Assembly (NCBI GenBank): GCA_041499515.1
Contig: JBGQKM010000048.1
Coordinates: 1 to 25,125 of the forward strand
Reading direction: 5' to 3'
DNA length: 25,125 nucleotides
Source of the DNA: PALSA-1355 sp041499515
Lineage (GTDB): Bacteria > Planctomycetota > Planctomycetia > Pirellulales > PALSA-1355
The notes below the pieces were generated by a model, which saw nothing but the letters and a program-made list of their open reading frames with translations, had not been told where the DNA came from and did not search any database. Every line of letters starts with the position of its first letter. The stretch's first letter is position 1. A program made the translations under genes and the position numbers. Of this stretch, positions 1 through 7,222 are shown piece after piece.

Positions 1-301
1 CTAGCTGATCGGCCTGGGGGGTGGTTGAGGTGTCAACGGTTTTGCATCGCGTGGGTTGGTTCTTGGCCCGGATGGCAAAGCCCCAAGTTAGCGCAGCGGG
101 TAAGGACGTGGTAAGTCGCGAAACTACACCGGCGAGCCGCTCACTGCGGAAACACGAAACGATTCTAGATACGTTTTGCGTGACCGTAGCGTAAGTCGAT
201 CGGGAGTCGGGTAGGACCCGTGGAGTTGGCGCCAGGGACGGGGATGACGGTTCCTTGGGCAAAACCCCAATTTCCTCGGCAAGCCCCAAAATCATCCCAG
301 T

Positions 302-383
302 GCGTCGCCGCGGCCACCGCGGTCGAGGCATTTTTTGTCCGGTCCGACGAGAACGGTCTCGACCGCGATCGCGGCGCCGCACG
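302..383. repeat. Imperfect inverted repeat, possible structured element
   Basis: ACCGCGGTCGAG at 316-327 is mirrored by CTCGACCGCGAT at 358-369 with one mismatch. The pairing extends outward through GC-rich sequence (GCGTCGCCGCG against CGCGGCGCCGC) to roughly 302 and 383. The loop of about 30 bases holds a run of six T. It could be a degenerate intergenic repeat or a terminator-like hairpin. Nothing identifies it further. Confidence 0.35.
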
Positions 384-463
384 AACTTTTTTGTGCCTGG
401 GCACCGCTGCGCGCTGGCCGCGCATTTCTTCCGCATTTCGACTGCGAGAGCCCGGAGGATTTT

Positions 464-552
464 GCCACCGAGGCCTCCGAGCACACCGAGGGACGGAGTT
501 ACAAGCTTACGTACTCTCTGCGTTTCTCCGTGTCCTCGGTGTGCTCGGTGGC
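464..552. repeat. Inverted repeat of CACCGAG/CTCGGTG words
   Basis: The left arm, 464-491, reads GCCACCGAG, then GCCTC, then CGAGCACACCGAGG. The right arm, 534-552, reads CCTCGGTGTGCTCGGTGGC. Apart from a short insertion in the left arm the two are reverse complements. The spacer carries further related short words (CTCTGCG, TTTCTCCGTG). Repeats built from CACNGAG words are a known kind of intergenic repeat in several environmental bacteria, and I read this as one copy. Other copies cannot be checked from one window. Confidence 0.45.
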
Positions 553-698
553 TCCCTTCGTCCGTGTCGCTCGAATAGGTCAGACTTATGCGTGTTTTGC
601 AAAACGACCGCTCGATAAGCGCGAATCCCGATCGTGAATCACACCCGCGACTTGCGGCGACAAAACATTTTTTGCGCGCGCATATAGTTGTTGGTGCA

Positions 699-1388
699 CT
701 AGGACGGCTTTTGTGTCGTGGCAATGGGCGAGGAATGGGTGCCGGCCATCGGGTTGAGGAATTGGGCCCGGTAGACCGGGGCGTTGTTCAGGCGCATGCG
801 GCGCTCGAAGTGGGTGCGATAGTCGAGATCGTGGTCGGCCGGTTTTTCTTCCACCGGGTGCGGGCCGGAAAGCCGCGTGTGGGCGGCGATGATTTCCAAC
901 GACGTCTGAAAATACTCTTCCACGTCGGTCCAGAAATGAAGCCTGCCGCCGGGCACCAGGGTTCGTTGGACGTCGCTGAGAAAATGTTCGTTCATCACCC
1001 GGCGCTTTTTGTGCCGGGCTTTCCACCACGGATCGGGAAAATAGACGTGCACGGCTTGCACCGAGTGGTCGGCCAGCCAGGCGTGGAAAAAATATTGCGC
1101 ATCGCCATGCACGACGCGGGCGTTGGCCAAGTCCTTGGTCGCCAGCCGGGCGGCGGTAAAGCGGGCGTACTTGGCCAATATTTCGATGCCCAAGAAGTCG
1201 CTCTCTGGATCGCCGGCCGCCGCGGCGCTGAGAAACAGCCCCTTGCCGCTGCCGACTTCGATCTCCAGCCGCGCCCGACGGCCGAACAGCGCATCGCGAT
1301 CCAGCGGCTGCGGCAGCGCGTCGAGCTCGATGAAGTGTCGCGAAAGATCGAGTGTCGGATCGATGCGACGCAGAGCACGTCGGCCCAT
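699..1388 (-). CDS. trmB: tRNA (guanine-N7-)-methyltransferase TrmB
   Basis: This is a 229-residue, cytosolic, SAM-dependent methyltransferase expected to form m7G46 in the variable loop of tRNAs. The SAM-binding motif EIEVGSGKG lies near residues 42-50. The family signature follows as VYFPDPWWKARHKKRRV, where the PDPW Asp and the basic stretch correspond to the tRNA-binding and catalytic region of TrmB. Length is normal for the family. The ATG start lies 9 bases after the rhomboid stop codon, so it is very probably the last gene of the FabZ-like/rhomboid/trmB operon. The C-terminal tail after about residue 205 is low complexity and not conserved. Confidence 0.93.
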   Translation of the reverse strand: MGRRALRRIDPTLDLSRHFIELDALPQPLDRDALFGRRARLEIEVGSGKGLFLSAAAAGDPESDFLGIEILAKYARFTAARLATKDLANARVVHGDAQYFFHAWLADHSVQAVHVYFPDPWWKARHKKRRVMNEHFLSDVQRTLVPGGRLHFWTDVEEYFQTSLEIIAAHTRLSGPHPVEEKPADHDLDYRTHFERRMRLNNAPVYRAQFLNPMAGTHSSPIATTQKPS

Positions 1389-1397
1389 GCCAGCTTT

Positions 1398-2216
1398 CTA
1401 GCGCCCATCGGAGGGCGTCCACGAAAAGTGTTTCTTGATTTCGTCTTCCCAGTTGCCGCCGGGCGGCGGTGGGCCAAACGAGAGGATCGGCATCAGCACG
1501 GCTCCGGCGACGAATCCGCCGATGTGCGCCCATACGGCCACGCCGAGATCCCGGTTCAAGAACGCGTCGAGCAATTGGCCGGCGAACCACAGCCCCAGCC
1601 AGACCAGCGCCGGAATGTTGATGACCGTGATGATGCCGAAAAACACCAGCGTGCGCACGCTGGCCTTGGGAAAGGTGACGGCGTAGGCGCCCAGGATCGT
1701 GGCCACGGCGCCACTGGCCCCGACCACCGGCAGGACGCTTTGCGGATTGTTGGCCCAGTGACAGGCCATGGCCAGCAAGCCGCCGACGAGGTAGAAGCCC
1801 AGATACAGCCACGAGCCCAAGCGTTCCTCGACGTTGTTGCCGAAAATCCACAGGAACCACATGTTGCCCAACACGTGCAGCCAGCCGCCATGCAAAAACA
1901 TGCTGGTCAGCAGCGAGGCCGCGATTTGTCCGGACGCCGGCTCCAGCTCGACGTCGCGCAATCGCTGCTGCTGATGCGCGAAGCGAAAGTCGCGAGCCGG
2001 CAACTCCTCCTCGATCGGCACTTTGACGACCAGGTTCGGATGCGTCAGTTGGGCCACGCGCGCGGGGATGAAGCCGTGGCGGATGACCTCGGTCTGCTGG
2101 TCCAGCGGCGAGAGCAGGCTCAGCCAGAGCATGACCAGCAGGTTAATCGCGATCAGGCCGTAGGTGACATACGGCGTGCGGACCGTGGGGTTGTCGTCGC
2201 GCAAGGGGAGCAACAT
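1398..2216 (-). CDS. Rhomboid family intramembrane serine protease
   Basis: This 272-residue polytopic membrane protein should cleave transmembrane substrates within the bilayer. The N-terminus MLLPLRDDNPT is the usual start of bacterial rhomboids, before a first membrane helix (about 19-36). A soluble insert follows at about 37-95. The family motif HGGWLHVLGNMWFLW (109-123) carries the conserved His and Asn. The catalytic Ser is in GASGA (Ser169), and the partner His is in the last helices (AHIGGFVAG, His231). Both members of the Ser-His dyad are present, so it should be active. It starts 18 bases after the FabZ-like gene and ends 9 bases before trmB. Its substrate cannot be guessed from context. 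Confidence 0.93.
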   Translation of the reverse strand: MLLPLRDDNPTVRTPYVTYGLIAINLLVMLWLSLLSPLDQQTEVIRHGFIPARVAQLTHPNLVVKVPIEEELPARDFRFAHQQQRLRDVELEPASGQIAASLLTSMFLHGGWLHVLGNMWFLWIFGNNVEERLGSWLYLGFYLVGGLLAMACHWANNPQSVLPVVGASGAVATILGAYAVTFPKASVRTLVFFGIITVINIPALVWLGLWFAGQLLDAFLNRDLGVAVWAHIGGFVAGAVLMPILSFGPPPPGGNWEDEIKKHFSWTPSDGR

Positions 2217-2234
2217 GGCGTGGTACGCCCCTGG

Positions 2235-2759
2235 CTAGGTGGTTGCTTTGGGCTGGACCACCAGGGCGTCGACCGGCAGCGAAATCCCCTTGATCTTGCC
2301 GTCGGCGACCATCGACTGTCCGACGAAGGCTTGAAACCGACAGACGATAATCGCCCCCGGACGGACTTTCAGCATTTTGCAGACCACCACCAGCCGGTCG
2401 CCGACGCGCACCGGATCGCGAAACCGCACCTCCTCCAGCCCGCCGAAGCCGACCACTTTGCTGTCGCCCAGCAGATTGTGTTTGTGGGCGTAGTAGCTGC
2501 ACATTTGGGCGGCCGATTCGCACATCAACACGCCGGGCATCAGCGGCATGCCCGGCATGTGGCCGCGAACCCAAAACTCGTGGTCGGTGATGTCCTTGTA
2601 GCCGGCGCAGATTTTGCGGTCGAAATCGTCGAAGACGATGGCCGTCAACTGCTCCATCTCGTAGCGCTGGGGATTGTGGCGGCGGATCTCGTCCAGGTCG
2701 GCAATGACATGGTCCAGATCGATCTCGGACAAGTCCAGCAGCAGCTCTTTTGCAATCAC
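2235..2759 (-). CDS. FabZ-like 3-hydroxyacyl-ACP dehydratase (hotdog fold)
   Basis: This is a 174-residue hotdog-fold protein. The core motif HMPGMPLMPGVLMCE has His67 and Glu81 at the 14-residue spacing of the FabZ catalytic pair, so dehydration of 3-hydroxyacyl-ACP in fatty acid elongation is the likely reaction. It is about 25 residues longer than E. coli FabZ because of an N-terminal extension, and could be a lineage-specific paralogue acting on other acyl-ACPs. The GTG start at 2759 has a GGAG about 10 bases upstream. It precedes the rhomboid and trmB genes in an apparent operon, and a strong hairpin lies about 84 bases upstream of the start. Confidence 0.87.
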   Translation of the reverse strand: MIAKELLLDLSEIDLDHVIADLDEIRRHNPQRYEMEQLTAIVFDDFDRKICAGYKDITDHEFWVRGHMPGMPLMPGVLMCESAAQMCSYYAHKHNLLGDSKVVGFGGLEEVRFRDPVRVGDRLVVVCKMLKVRPGAIIVCRFQAFVGQSMVADGKIKGISLPVDALVVQPKATT

Positions 2760-2842
2760 TTCGAAAACGCTCCGCTCGGGTGGTCGGAAGTCTGGGTGGT
2801 ATTCAAACTTCGGATTTTACCCCCGGAAGTCTACAGGGGCAA

Positions 2843-2876
2843 CTTGGGCGGTCCGGCCGACGCGCCGGACCCCAAG
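2843..2876 (-). terminator. Strong GC-rich hairpin between bL37-like and fabZ-like genes
   Basis: CTTGGG-CG-GTCCGGC (2843-2857) pairs with GCCGGACCCCAAG (2864-2876) over 13 base pairs, with a two-base bulge and a six-base loop. It lies about 105 bases beyond the stop codon of the bL37-like gene and about 84 bases before the FabZ-like start, both on the minus strand. No T-run follows on the minus strand, so it is not a textbook intrinsic terminator. It may be a transcript-end or leader structure. Confidence 0.4.
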
Positions 2877-2981
2877 CAAAGCAATAGCGCAGCGCAACGA
2901 CTTGGGGACCAGGGAGTAAGGCCGCGGGGCGTGCGCGAAAGCTCTGGCGGCCAGCGCCAGGGTCGCGGCGCCCCGACCGCA

Positions 2982-3080
2982 TCAAGTACGAATATCTTTG
3001 CGTTTCAGCCGCCGGGCCTTGCTGTTGGCCGGCCTTTTGCCGTGATTAGCTTTTTTCAATTTGCGATGTGGCTTGGCCAT
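2982..3080 (-). CDS. Very small basic protein, bL37-like ribosomal protein candidate
   Basis: This is a 32-codon gene found by reading the minus strand. The product begins MAKPHRKLKK, continues ANHGKRPANSKARR and ends KRKDIRT, so nearly half its residues are Lys or Arg. The ANHGKRP block is what I remember as the hallmark of the tiny 50S protein bL37 of actinobacteria (about 24 residues, MAKRGRKK-type start followed by ANHGKRPN). This product shares that layout with an extra basic tail of about ten residues. The ATG at 3080 has a good ribosome binding site, GGAGAG, six bases upstream. It lies 87 bases after the trpD stop on the same strand. bL37-like is an inference from motif memory; another small basic ribosome-associated protein is the main alternative. 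Confidence 0.72.
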   Translation of the reverse strand: MAKPHRKLKKANHGKRPANSKARRLKRKDIRT

Positions 3081-3167
3081 GCGAATCTCTCCAGAATCTC
3101 CCTCGGGACGCGCCCTGACAGCGCGAATCCTATAAGTTATCAGGCCCCGGCCCGATTGAATAGGTGC

Positions 3168-4178
3168 TCATTCATGGCTCAATTGTGCCAGCCGCTTGAG
3201 CAGTTCGGCCGCGGCGCCCAGATCGATGGCTTGGGCTGCCAGTTGGGCGCAGGCCAATGGGGTGTCGGCCCGGCCGGCGGTCCACAGGGCCGCCGCGGCG
3301 TTGAGCACGACGATGTCGCGTGCCGGCCCCAGCGCCCCGTTCAAGACGCCGCGGATCATTTCCGCACTCTGCTGGGGGTTTTCAACCCGAAGCGGGTCCA
3401 GGCTGCAGGGCGCAAGGCCAAAGTCCGAAGGGGTCCAACTGAAATTCCGCAGCCCGCCGCCGCTGACTTCGGTCACGCGCGTCGGGCCGGCCAGCGTGAC
3501 TTCGTCCAGGCCGTCCTCGCCCTGCACGACCAGCGCATGCGTGGTTCCCAACAGCAGCAAGGCCTCGGCCAACAGGGGTCGCAGCTCGGGTCGACCGACG
3601 CCCACGACTTGAAACGGCGCGGCGGCGGGGTTCGACAGGGGGCCGAGCAAATTGAAAATGGTCGGTACGCCCAATTTTCGGCGAACTTCGGCGACCCGTT
3701 GCATCGACGGATGCAGCAGCGGGGCGAAACAAAAGCAGAGTCCCAATTGGTCCAGGCATTGTTCGACCCGTTGGACGCTGGCGTTGACATTCACGCCCAG
3801 GGCCGCCAGGGCATCGGCCGAGCCGGTTTTGCTCGTGACAGCGCGGTTGCCGTGCTTGGCCACCGGCACTCCGGCGGCCGCCACGACCAAGGCCGCGGCG
3901 GTGCTGATGTTGAACGTGCCCGAGCCGTCGCCCCCGGTGCCGCAAGTGTCGAGGACGCCGGTGCGCCGGGTGCGAATGGGAGTCATATGCCGGCGCAGAG
4001 CCATCGCGGCGCCGGCGACTTCCTGGCAGGTTTCGCCCTTGGCCCGCAGCGAGGTGAGCAGGATGCCGATTTCGCCATCGGTGCAATGTCCCGCGACCAC
4101 CGCTTCGATGGCGGCGGCCATTTCGTCCATCGAAAGATTTTCGCCGGCGGCCAGACGACCTAATGTTGGTTGGATCAC
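3168..4178 (-). CDS. trpD: Anthranilate phosphoribosyltransferase TrpD
   Basis: This enzyme transfers the phosphoribosyl group of PRPP to anthranilate, the second committed step of tryptophan synthesis. The PRPP/glycine-rich motif GTGGDGSGTFNIST starts near residue 80, and the KHGNRAVTSKTGSAD block that follows is the family hallmark. Downstream blocks (FNLLGPLSNPA, VVQGEDGLDE) also match. With the chosen GTG start at 4178 the protein has 336 residues, begins MIQPTLGRL like other TrpD proteins, and has GGGAG six bases upstream. An in-frame ATG at 4202 would add eight residues but has no clear ribosome binding site. No other trp gene is nearby, so the pathway genes are dispersed here. Confidence 0.95.
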   Translation of the reverse strand: MIQPTLGRLAAGENLSMDEMAAAIEAVVAGHCTDGEIGILLTSLRAKGETCQEVAGAAMALRRHMTPIRTRRTGVLDTCGTGGDGSGTFNISTAAALVVAAAGVPVAKHGNRAVTSKTGSADALAALGVNVNASVQRVEQCLDQLGLCFCFAPLLHPSMQRVAEVRRKLGVPTIFNLLGPLSNPAAAPFQVVGVGRPELRPLLAEALLLLGTTHALVVQGEDGLDEVTLAGPTRVTEVSGGGLRNFSWTPSDFGLAPCSLDPLRVENPQQSAEMIRGVLNGALGPARDIVVLNAAAALWTAGRADTPLACAQLAAQAIDLGAAAELLKRLAQLSHE

Positions 4179-4371
4179 GACTCGCTCCCGATCAGCGCCC
4201 ATTACGTCCGATTGTAACTTGCAAACTTTACGGGGAATACGGGTTCGAGCCGAACCGTCCCCTGCCCGGCTGGCGTGGTCGGGCGCGACTCTTGTTTCAA
4301 GTCCGCTGGGAACCTACAATCCCCCGCGCAGCGACACCGTTGGCCCCCTTTGGTCCGCGAAGCACAAACCT

Positions 4372-5322
4372 ATGATTACGAAGAAAGTCCTGCTGGACGT
4401 CGATCCGGGCATCGACGACGCAGTGGCTCTTTGCATGGCCCTGTTTGATCCGCAGTTGGAGGTCGTGGCCGTCACGGCCGTGGGGGGCAATGTTTTTCCC
4501 GAGCAGGCCACGCGTAACGTGCAGGCGATCATCGAGCAGTTGGATCCGCCCCGCTGGCCGCGGATTGGAGTGGCCTCGCTGCCAGAGCTTGGGCTGCCGA
4601 CCCGCAATGTTCAGCTTCACGGTCCGGATGGCCTGGGGAATGCGAATTTTCAGGTTTCCGAGTTGCAGCACCGCCATCCTTCGGAAAAGGTGATCTGCGA
4701 CGAAGTTCGCGTCGCCACCGGTCAGGTGACGATCGTCGCGCTGGGACCGTTGACCAATATTGCGCGGGCCCTTGCCCGCGATCCGGCGCTGGAGGAGATG
4801 GTGGGACAGATCGTGATCATGGGAGGCACGCTGAACGGGTCGGGCAATATCACGCCGGCCGCGGAATTCAATATTTACTGCGATCCCGAATCGGCCCGGG
4901 CCGTCTTCCGTTCGGTGGCGACCAAAACGCTGGTGCCGATCGATATTAGCAGCCAGGTTTCGTTTGACTACGATCTGCTCGATCAATTGCCGGGCGAAAA
5001 CAGCCGAACGGGACGATTTTTGCGGAAAGTTCTGCCGTTTCTGTTTCGTTCCAACCGCCAGGAGCTGGGCTATGAGAGCATCCGGCTCAACGATGCCGTG
5101 GCGTTGGTGGCGGCTTTGCACCCGGAACTGTTCGAAGTCGAACTGGTCGCCGCCGACATCGAGTTATCGGGCGAACTGACGACCGGGGCCACGGTGTTCG
5201 ATCGTCGCCGTCTGCGCGAGTGGCGTACGAACATTGCGGTCGCGACGAAAGTTGATGCCGCGGCGGTGCGCGATTGCATTTTGCGAGGGATCGCGATGGC
5301 CGGCAGCGCGAGTTGCGGCTAG
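4372..5322 (+). CDS. Inosine/uridine-preferring nucleoside hydrolase family protein
   Basis: This 316-residue protein should hydrolyse the N-glycosidic bond of ribonucleosides in purine or pyrimidine salvage. The N-terminal calcium-binding motif DVDPGIDDA (residues 9-17) is intact. HGPDGLGNANF, the ALGPLTNIARAL block and IVIMGGTLNGSGNITPAAEFN with the CDPESA stretch all match the family. The C-terminal block, normally H-D-P-(L/C)-A/T, reads LNDAVALVAALHPELF, so Asn240 occupies the place of the usual active-site His while the following calcium-ligand Asp is kept. That may change substrate or activity. The ATG at 4372 puts the DPGIDD motif at the usual distance from the N-terminus; the frame stays open upstream but is not coding there. 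It ends 32 bases before the convergent protease gene. Confidence 0.9.
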   Translation: MITKKVLLDVDPGIDDAVALCMALFDPQLEVVAVTAVGGNVFPEQATRNVQAIIEQLDPPRWPRIGVASLPELGLPTRNVQLHGPDGLGNANFQVSELQHRHPSEKVICDEVRVATGQVTIVALGPLTNIARALARDPALEEMVGQIVIMGGTLNGSGNITPAAEFNIYCDPESARAVFRSVATKTLVPIDISSQVSFDYDLLDQLPGENSRTGRFLRKVLPFLFRSNRQELGYESIRLNDAVALVAALHPELFEVELVAADIELSGELTTGATVFDRRRLREWRTNIAVATKVDAAAVRDCILRGIAMAGSASCG

Positions 5323-5354
5323 CACAGTGCACCAGCAGGCCCGGCCCGGCGCCC

Positions 5355-6539
5355 CTAATGGTTGGTGCCGACTTCCGGTGGACGTTTCTGCGGGATGCGA
5401 TTTGACGGGGTGCTGGCCACCTTGACCGTGGCCTTGATGAACTGCTGATCGCGAAAGACCACCAGCGGAACTTCCCGGCCGACTTCGGTCAAGCTGACCA
5501 GATAGATCAGATGGCTGTCGTTGTCGATGCGCACGCCGTTGTATTCGAGGATGACGTCACCTTTCTGCAGTTTCGCGGCCGCGGCCGGCGAATCGGGGGT
5601 GACGTCCTTGACCCGCGCGCCGCGGGGCCGCTTGAGACCCACGCTGATGGCCGTGGCCGGATCGAAGGCAGAGTCGAGCGAAACGCCCATGAAGGCCCGC
5701 ACCACGCTGTTGCGCTCGACCAACTGCTTGACGACGATCATGACCATGTTGATGGGGATGGAAAACCCGATTCCCTCGTTCCCGCCCGAGCTGCTGGCGA
5801 TGGCGGTGTTCATGCCGACGACCTCGCCGTGCAGGTTGATCAGGGGTCCGCCGCTGTTGCCCGGATTGATGGCGGCGTCAGTTTGAATGAAGTCCTGGAA
5901 TTTCACTCCGTCGCCCAACTGCAAGTCGCGTCGGCCGGTGGCGCTGACGATGCCGAAAGTGATGGAATGGCTCAAACCGAAGGGGCTGCCAACGGCAAGC
6001 ACGAAGTCGCCGATTTCAATTTCGTCGCTGTTGCCCAGTTTCGCGGCGGTCAATCCCGGGGCTTCGACGGCCATCACCGCAATGTCGGTGTCCTGATCGC
6101 TCCAAACTTTCGTGGGGTTGATTTGCCGTCCGTCGGAAAGGCGGATTTTGATGTTTTTCTCGTTGGCCGCTTTGATCACGTGTCGGTTGGTCAGGATGAA
6201 GTCCCGCCCGGCGAGCTTCACGATGCATCCGGACCCTGCCTCTTCCACGTGGGTACTCTTACGGCCGTATTGCAAGCTGAGCGCTTCGATCTTGTCGGCT
6301 TCGATGTGGACGACCGTGGGTCGGACCAACTTGGCGACCATCTTGAGAACGTTGCTTTGACGTTCGAGGGCCGCCACTTCGCGTCCTAACGATTCGTACA
6401 TTTGGGCCCGCGCCTTCTCAGACCGCTGCACGTCTTCAGCGCTGTCCTCCTGGGCCGCCAGCCGGGCGTTCGGCAGGCCGGTCAGCGCCAGCAGGAACAG
6501 CAGTCTCAAGGTTCCGACAGCAAGGCCGCGGCGGTCCAT
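5355..6539 (-). CDS. HtrA/DegP-like trypsin-fold serine protease with one PDZ domain
   Basis: The 394-residue product has a signal peptide (basic start, hydrophobic stretch at about 10-22, likely cleavage near ARLAAQ, residue 30). A short helical stretch of about 33-63 follows, then a trypsin-like domain. The triad is visible as His120 (LTNRHVIK), Asp152 (DTDIAVM) and Ser229 (NPGNSGGPL). One PDZ domain (about 285-380, GARVKDVTPDSPAAAAKLQKG) follows, whereas DegP has two. It should act outside the cytoplasmic membrane in quality control of misfolded proteins or as a regulatory protease. The start at 6539 was chosen because the signal peptide begins there; the longer open frame to 6737 is not protein-like. 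It converges on the nucleoside hydrolase gene. Confidence 0.9.
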   Translation of the reverse strand: MDRRGLAVGTLRLLFLLALTGLPNARLAAQEDSAEDVQRSEKARAQMYESLGREVAALERQSNVLKMVAKLVRPTVVHIEADKIEALSLQYGRKSTHVEEAGSGCIVKLAGRDFILTNRHVIKAANEKNIKIRLSDGRQINPTKVWSDQDTDIAVMAVEAPGLTAAKLGNSDEIEIGDFVLAVGSPFGLSHSITFGIVSATGRRDLQLGDGVKFQDFIQTDAAINPGNSGGPLINLHGEVVGMNTAIASSSGGNEGIGFSIPINMVMIVVKQLVERNSVVRAFMGVSLDSAFDPATAISVGLKRPRGARVKDVTPDSPAAAAKLQKGDVILEYNGVRIDNDSHLIYLVSLTEVGREVPLVVFRDQQFIKATVKVASTPSNRIPQKRPPEVGTNH

Positions 6540-6778
6540 CGGATGACTCCAGCGTGGCAAACGCGGCCGACAAATCGTCGGGCCGACAACATGTACGATA
6601 GAGAGGCGCCGAGGAATTGGCAACCTCTGTTGGCACCTTGTGCCGCGGCGCAAGGGCCACAACGAAAAATGCACCGGCAGGCCCGTCGGTCGCAAACCTT
6701 GCAGGGTTTCGAACCGCCATCCAGTCCACCAGTGCATTCGTCAAGGACCGACTTGCAGCTTCTTGCAGGCGTGGCCCG

Positions 6779-7222
6779 TCAAACGTCGATTTCAATGTCG
6801 TTGATCGAGACGTCGCCATCGCCACTTGTGTCGAGCACGCGACCCCAGTCGGTGTCTCCGCCCGAGCCCTTTCCGAAGCGTTCCGATTCCCGCTGGCACT
6901 CGATGCACAGCGTCGCATAAGGGAGGGCGTTGAGTCGGGCCATCGGAATCGAGCAGCCGCAGCCTTCGCAGACCCCATACTGCCCGTCCCGCATTCGCTC
7001 CAAGGCATTTTCTATGCTCGCCAGTTCGCGGCTTTCGACTTCGGCGAGTTGCGAACTGATCTCGTCCTGGGCCGAGTCGAGCGCTGCGTCCACGACGTCC
7101 CCGGCGGCTTGCGCCCGCAATTCCTTCAAGAGACTCAAGTCACCTGCCAACGCCGTACGCAGCGCATTGCGACGCATGATCAAAATTTGGCGCATGCTCA
7201 GGATTGCATCTTTGCGTGCCAT
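6779..7222 (-). CDS. DksA/TraR-type C4 zinc-finger protein with EF-hand-like tail
   Basis: The 147-residue protein has a helical N-terminal part (about 8-80, coiled-coil-like). It is followed by a C4 zinc finger, Cys85-x2-Cys88 and Cys106-x2-Cys109, within QYGVCEGCGCSIPMARLNAL, matching the DksA/TraR family. DksA proteins bind the RNA polymerase secondary channel and tune transcription, often with ppGpp. After the finger comes a tail, and residues 131-142 read DTSGDGDVSIND, which fits the 12-residue calcium loop of an EF-hand or dockerin repeat. That tail is not part of usual DksA proteins. The ATG at 7222 begins MARKDAILSM, while an upstream in-frame start at 7279 would add 19 unlikely residues. 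It is probably a single-gene transcript 239 bases upstream of the protease gene. Confidence 0.85.
   Translation of the reverse strand: MARKDAILSMRQILIMRRNALRTALAGDLSLLKELRAQAAGDVVDAALDSAQDEISSQLAEVESRELASIENALERMRDGQYGVCEGCGCSIPMARLNALPYATLCIECQRESERFGKGSGGDTDWGRVLDTSGDGDVSINDIEIDV

Larger units (their letters stand above)
1..698. other. Gene-free region left of trmB
   Basis: No convincing gene is seen in this stretch. The open frames on both strands are short, overlap one another, and show no domain or ribosome binding site. The region holds two imperfect inverted repeats (about 302-383 and 464-552), annotated separately. Short GGCAA(A)(G/A)CCCCAA-like words recur at 74-88, 258-272 and 278-291. 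The last part (about 588-698) is the region downstream of trmB. No tRNA cloverleaf or rRNA stretch was recognised. Confidence 0.6.

Noticed and set aside
74..291. Three GGCAA(A)CCCCAA-like words as a repeat array
   Set aside because: The copies are short, unevenly spaced and differ from each other; they are compatible with chance in this sequence.
220..637. Small plus-strand frames in the left flank
   Set aside because: Three mutually overlapping frames, Arg/Ser/Pro-rich, crossing the inverted repeats, without ribosome binding sites or recognisable domains.
588..4163. A 1191-codon open frame on the plus strand
   Set aside because: It is wholly antisense to trmB, the rhomboid, FabZ-like and bL37-like genes and trpD, all of which have clear family motifs. 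The product is low-complexity (His/Gln/Arg/Gly-rich) with no domain. Long antisense frames are expected in GC-rich DNA with strong third-position bias.
3652..4371. N-terminal extension of the nucleoside hydrolase by 240 codons
   Set aside because: This part is antisense to trpD and non-protein-like. The family N-terminus with the calcium motif begins at 4372.
6704..6715. GGTTCGAA-like sequence resembling a tRNA T-loop
   Set aside because: The flanking bases do not form a 5-base-pair T stem on either strand, and no acceptor or anticodon stem can be drawn.
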